Assembly (NCBI RefSeq): GCF_025753855.1
Contig: NZ_JAOWPT010000011.1
Span: 1 to 64,000, forward strand
DNA: 64,000 bases
Direction: 5' to 3'
From: Mesorhizobium sp. ZC-5
Lineage (GTDB): Bacteria; Pseudomonadota; Alphaproteobacteria; Rhizobiales; Rhizobiaceae
The translations under genes were made by a program, and so were the position numbers. Shown here one piece after another: positions 62,401 to 64,000 of this stretch. Position 1 is the stretch's first letter, and each line of letters begins with the position of its first letter. The notes under the pieces were generated by a model that saw nothing but the letters and a program-made list of their open reading frames with translations, made no database searches and was not told the origin of the DNA.

Positions 62401-62987
62401 TTGCCAGGCTTTTCGCACCCAATGGCGTGATCGACAGATTTTTTGCCCAGAACCTCGCACCGCTTGCCGATATGAGCGGCCAGAACTGGGAATGGAAGCA
62501 AGAAACCCGTCTTGGCCGCGAACTCTCAAAATCGACGCTGAAGCAATTTCAGCTCGCGGCGCAGATTCGCGACGCATTCTTCCCTATGGGAGGCTCGGTG
62601 CCTGCCATAAACATCACGTTCACGCCCTTCTCGCTGCACGGCGAGGCCGATATGGCACTGCTCGACGTGAATGGTCAGGTAGTGCAGAGCTACCAGACCG
62701 GTAACGCGCCGGGCATGGTGACCTGGCCGGGAGGTCTCGATTCCGGATCCGCGAACCTCAGCCTGACGCCAGAGCTTCCAGGGCGCGAATCCGTTATCAG
62801 GTTCGATGGCTCCTGGGCGCTGAAGCGCCTGCTGGACAAGGGTACGATCACCCGGAACGGTGATAACCTGGAGGCGCGTTTCGTAATCGGCGGCCGTGAT
62901 GTCGCTTACACGATCCAGATTAATTCAACTGGCAATCCGTTTTCGCTCCCGGCTATCTCCGGGTTCAACTGCCCCTCGGGATTCTGA
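59415..62987 (+). CDS. Second TssM (TssM2)
   Basis: The 1190-residue protein is a full-length TssM with two N-terminal transmembrane helices (about 5-25 and 42-61), an intact Walker A GPPGTGKT at 119-126, DTAGRYTTQDSD, a third helix near residue 450 (AAISLVAAAALGALALSF) and a complete periplasmic half. It is therefore not a decayed copy. It differs clearly from the first TssM through its length, which suggests old divergence rather than recent duplication. ATG 59415 follows GGAG; a longer in-frame GTG start at 59379 is less likely. Confidence 0.92.
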   Translation: MTIWLLRIFSALALIGLSIAVWFAGPMIGFADARPLEPAWLRATIIGVFVVIVTGYYLFRFWQTRKRQNALEAMVTEGDDKHSDSRVLEGRMSEAVSILKRSNGRRNFLYEFPWYIVIGPPGTGKTTALVNSGLKFPLAGSSEAQPVAGVGGTRYCDWWFTDEAVLIDTAGRYTTQDSDAESDKKSWLAFLSLLKKHRVRQPVNGVILAISLSDLMTLSGQELGAHSIEIRNRLREIHEILKIEFPVYVLFTKADLVAGFMEYFADFDENRRRKVWGLTFQTSDRGKNMVEAAPAEFDALVERLSSEMPDRLHEEADPVERISIFGFPAQFSALKDRVTDFLGSVFEPTQRQVNASLRGFYFSSGTQEGTPIDQVLGAIGRSFGNTAQAHLSGTGKSFFLHDLLTKVIFAESGWVSHDKSAERRAALARYGGFAAISLVAAAALGALALSFTTNRTLIASTDEAVVQYRVTAEPLLKSATVADVDLENVLGALEALRNLPVGYENRELPTPVGETLGLSQRERLVSASETAYRQALERMFRSRLLLQVERTLEANMGNPIALYEPLKIYLMLGGKAPKADDELIVSWMKQDWEQNRYPGLQNRAGREELEKHLRAMLALDDSYEPLFELNRPLVESAQRSLGRMTVADRASAVLGSSTYAASLDDFSVAVHGGSEAQLVFETVDGNDLSALSVPGIYTYAGFNDFYIKQLGGIAQKLVDDQWVIGAGSEQGGFEQELLRLGPELLERYSKDFATAWTAALDKLKFKPMSADKPDYLALSAAGSSTSPIIRLFEAVAYETALTREADASESSPKGNTGTAADGDRSRSQSPEDRAKGLARIGIDIPTGKSQSRAGAAFAKSAGQNPGASIEAQFRPFQLLISGPAGQRPIDSLVQNFRDIHQSLTLAAAMPGQTERANANLQLQISNLRANASRLPKVLSRMVQGAADDFEGDAAETSITQLNQRLAETVTKPCEDVIANRFPFAGSSAEDVPMVDFARLFAPNGVIDRFFAQNLAPLADMSGQNWEWKQETRLGRELSKSTLKQFQLAAQIRDAFFPMGGSVPAINITFTPFSLHGEADMALLDVNGQVVQSYQTGNAPGMVTWPGGLDSGSANLSLTPELPGRESVIRFDGSWALKRLLDKGTITRNGDNLEARFVIGGRDVAYTIQINSTGNPFSLPAISGFNCPSGF

Positions 62988-63193
62988 ATGCTTGCGGACT
63001 TTCTTTGGCTGGGAAAGGTCGGCGTTAAAAGACCTTGAACTATGAATTCAGACTGCGGCAAAGATACCGCATCCACCGCTCAAACCACGGCTCGACTTAA
63101 TTTCTATACTCTAATGTTCTTGCGTGTGGCAGACTGGCATGCAGCGTGCCGGATAGAGCGCCGCGGACAGCGTCGAGAACGCCAGGAGGCAAT

Positions 63194-63976
63194 TTGAAAG
63201 ATGCCACCCTCCCCTTCGAAAGCTACGGCGTGAGCCATAAGGGCTGCGTGCGCCAGCTCAATGAGGACAGCTATCTGATGGAGCCTCAGAGTGGGCTTTG
63301 GCTGGTTGCGGACGGAATGGGTGGACATGACGCTGGTGAGGTTGCTTCTGCCAGCATCGTGGAGCACCTGGCGACCGTCGGTATCGCAAGTTCCGCGCCG
63401 GATCTTCGCGCCCGCTTCGAGGATCGCCTGAGCCGGGCTCATGCAGAAATACGCGGTATCTCCGAGGCGCGAGGGGTCACGATTGGCTCGACAGTTGCAG
63501 CCCTCCTGGCCATGGATGGCAGGTTTGCCTGCCTGTGGTCTGGCGACAGCCGTGTCTACCTGGTTCGCAACGGCGCGATCTCACAGATTTCGCGTGACCA
63601 CACCGAAGTCCAGGAGCTTCTCGACCGCGGCATGATCAGTCCTACCGAAGCGCGAACCTGGCCACGCCGCAACGTCATCACCCGGGCAGTCGGCGTCAGT
63701 GATGAAATCGTCGTCGATTTCCAGCAGGGGGAAATCTTACCGGGTGATGTTTTTGTCCTCAGCACCGACGGCCTGACAGCCCATGTCACCGACGCCGAGA
63801 TCGAGGCGGCGGTGGCATCAGCTGCACCGAAGGCAGCATGCGAGAAACTGCTCGCGGCAGTGCTCGCACGCGGCGGAACCGACAACGTCACCATAGTGCT
63901 TGTGCGGATTCGAGATGGACACAACGGCCGCTTTCCCGGTTCGGGTCTATCGGTGTCGGGGAGTCGGGATCGATGA
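63194..63976 (+). CDS. pppA: PP2C-type serine/threonine phosphatase (PppA-like)
   Basis: PppA removes the phosphothreonine marks that switch on the T6SS. The protein of about 260 residues has a full PP2C domain: RQLNEDSYL with the first metal-site residues, LVADGMGGHDAGE (Asp40), WSGDSRVYLVR, STDGLTAHVTD and GGTDNVTIVLV. The start is uncertain. TTG 63194 follows AGGAGG and gives the usual family length; a GTG at 63146 would add an unlikely stretch. It follows tssM2 after a 200-bp gap and overlaps the next gene by 4 bp. Confidence 0.9.
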   Translation: MKDATLPFESYGVSHKGCVRQLNEDSYLMEPQSGLWLVADGMGGHDAGEVASASIVEHLATVGIASSAPDLRARFEDRLSRAHAEIRGISEARGVTIGSTVAALLAMDGRFACLWSGDSRVYLVRNGAISQISRDHTEVQELLDRGMISPTEARTWPRRNVITRAVGVSDEIVVDFQQGEILPGDVFVLSTDGLTAHVTDAEIEAAVASAAPKAACEKLLAAVLARGGTDNVTIVLVRIRDGHNGRFPGSGLSVSGSRDR

Positions 63977-64000
63977 GTGCCGACGACAAGACACGAATCT
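63973..64000 (+). CDS. Start of a further gene, possibly the T6SS threonine kinase (PpkA-like)
   Basis: Only nine codons (MSADDKTRI) are visible before the window ends. The start overlaps the phosphatase stop in the ATGA arrangement. In T6SS loci with PppA the adjacent gene is usually the PpkA kinase, and the acidic start with KTRI resembles that of such kinases. This is an inference from position; the nine residues prove nothing. Confidence 0.35.

Noticed and set aside
63110-63150. Possible sigma-54 promoter before the phosphatase gene
   Set aside because: TGGCAGACTGGCATGCA has 11 rather than 10 bases between GG and GC, so the essential spacing is wrong.
1-64000. tRNA, rRNA, insertion sequences or phage attachment sites
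   Set aside because: None was seen on reading both strands; no transposase or integrase is present and no cloverleaf-like segment was noticed. A covariance-model search was not possible.

Overview
This 64 kb, GC-rich window looks like chromosome from an alphaproteobacterium of the order Rhizobiales, most likely Mesorhizobium or a close relative. The evidence is a stand-alone F0 ATP synthase operon with paired b and b' subunits, a BacA-type peptide transporter, an alphaproteobacterial SOS box (GTTC-N7-GTTC), intergenic palindromic repeats of the rhizobial kind, and a type VI secretion system (T6SS) whose TssL proteins carry the N-terminal DPFG...RT motif known from Agrobacterium. The genus is inferred from gene content and protein style; no database was searched.

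The left part (1-24 kb) is mostly housekeeping. It starts with the 5' end of a membrane-anchored parvulin-like protein on the minus strand. A DUF2007 protein, an N6-adenine-type methyltransferase, an S49 peptidase, ispE and moaB follow on the plus strand. Next come a cupin gene behind a MerR-type promoter, small exported proteins and two family 2 glycosyltransferases. After these lie a repeat-rich stretch (7.4-9.2 kb), an SOS-box radical SAM gene, rnhB, the atpI-B-E-b'-b operon, a SleB-type cell wall hydrolase, der, a TPR protein, an NnrU-like protein, a polysaccharide deacetylase, bacA, an MFS transporter, an M29 aminopeptidase and an ArsC/Spx-like protein.

The right part (24-64 kb) is one large T6SS locus. 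clpV (tssH) is divergent from a compact run of about 20 kb: tssA-B-C-hcp-tssE-F-G-tagH-tssJ-K-L-M-tagF-DUF2169-ketosynthase-like-DUF4150-AHH nuclease-candidate immunity gene. Most neighbours overlap or lie a few bases apart. A convergent minus-strand set carries vgrG, a DUF6484 gene and a short piece of a TIGR02270-type gene. Beyond vgrG are a second FHA protein, a large autotransporter on the minus strand, a caspase-like protease, a second tssL-tssM pair with intact motifs, a PP2C phosphatase and the first codons of a further gene that may be the partner kinase.

Read together, all thirteen core T6SS components (TssA-M) are present. So are a second membrane-complex pair and the parts of a threonine-phosphorylation switch: two TssL proteins with a candidate phosphothreonine, two FHA readers and a phosphatase. 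The main operon ends in a self-contained effector module: a PAAR-like tip, two likely loading factors, a small AHH-motif nuclease candidate and a beta-propeller-like candidate immunity protein. That module and the TssL2/TssM2/caspase block are the best candidates for undescribed biology here.
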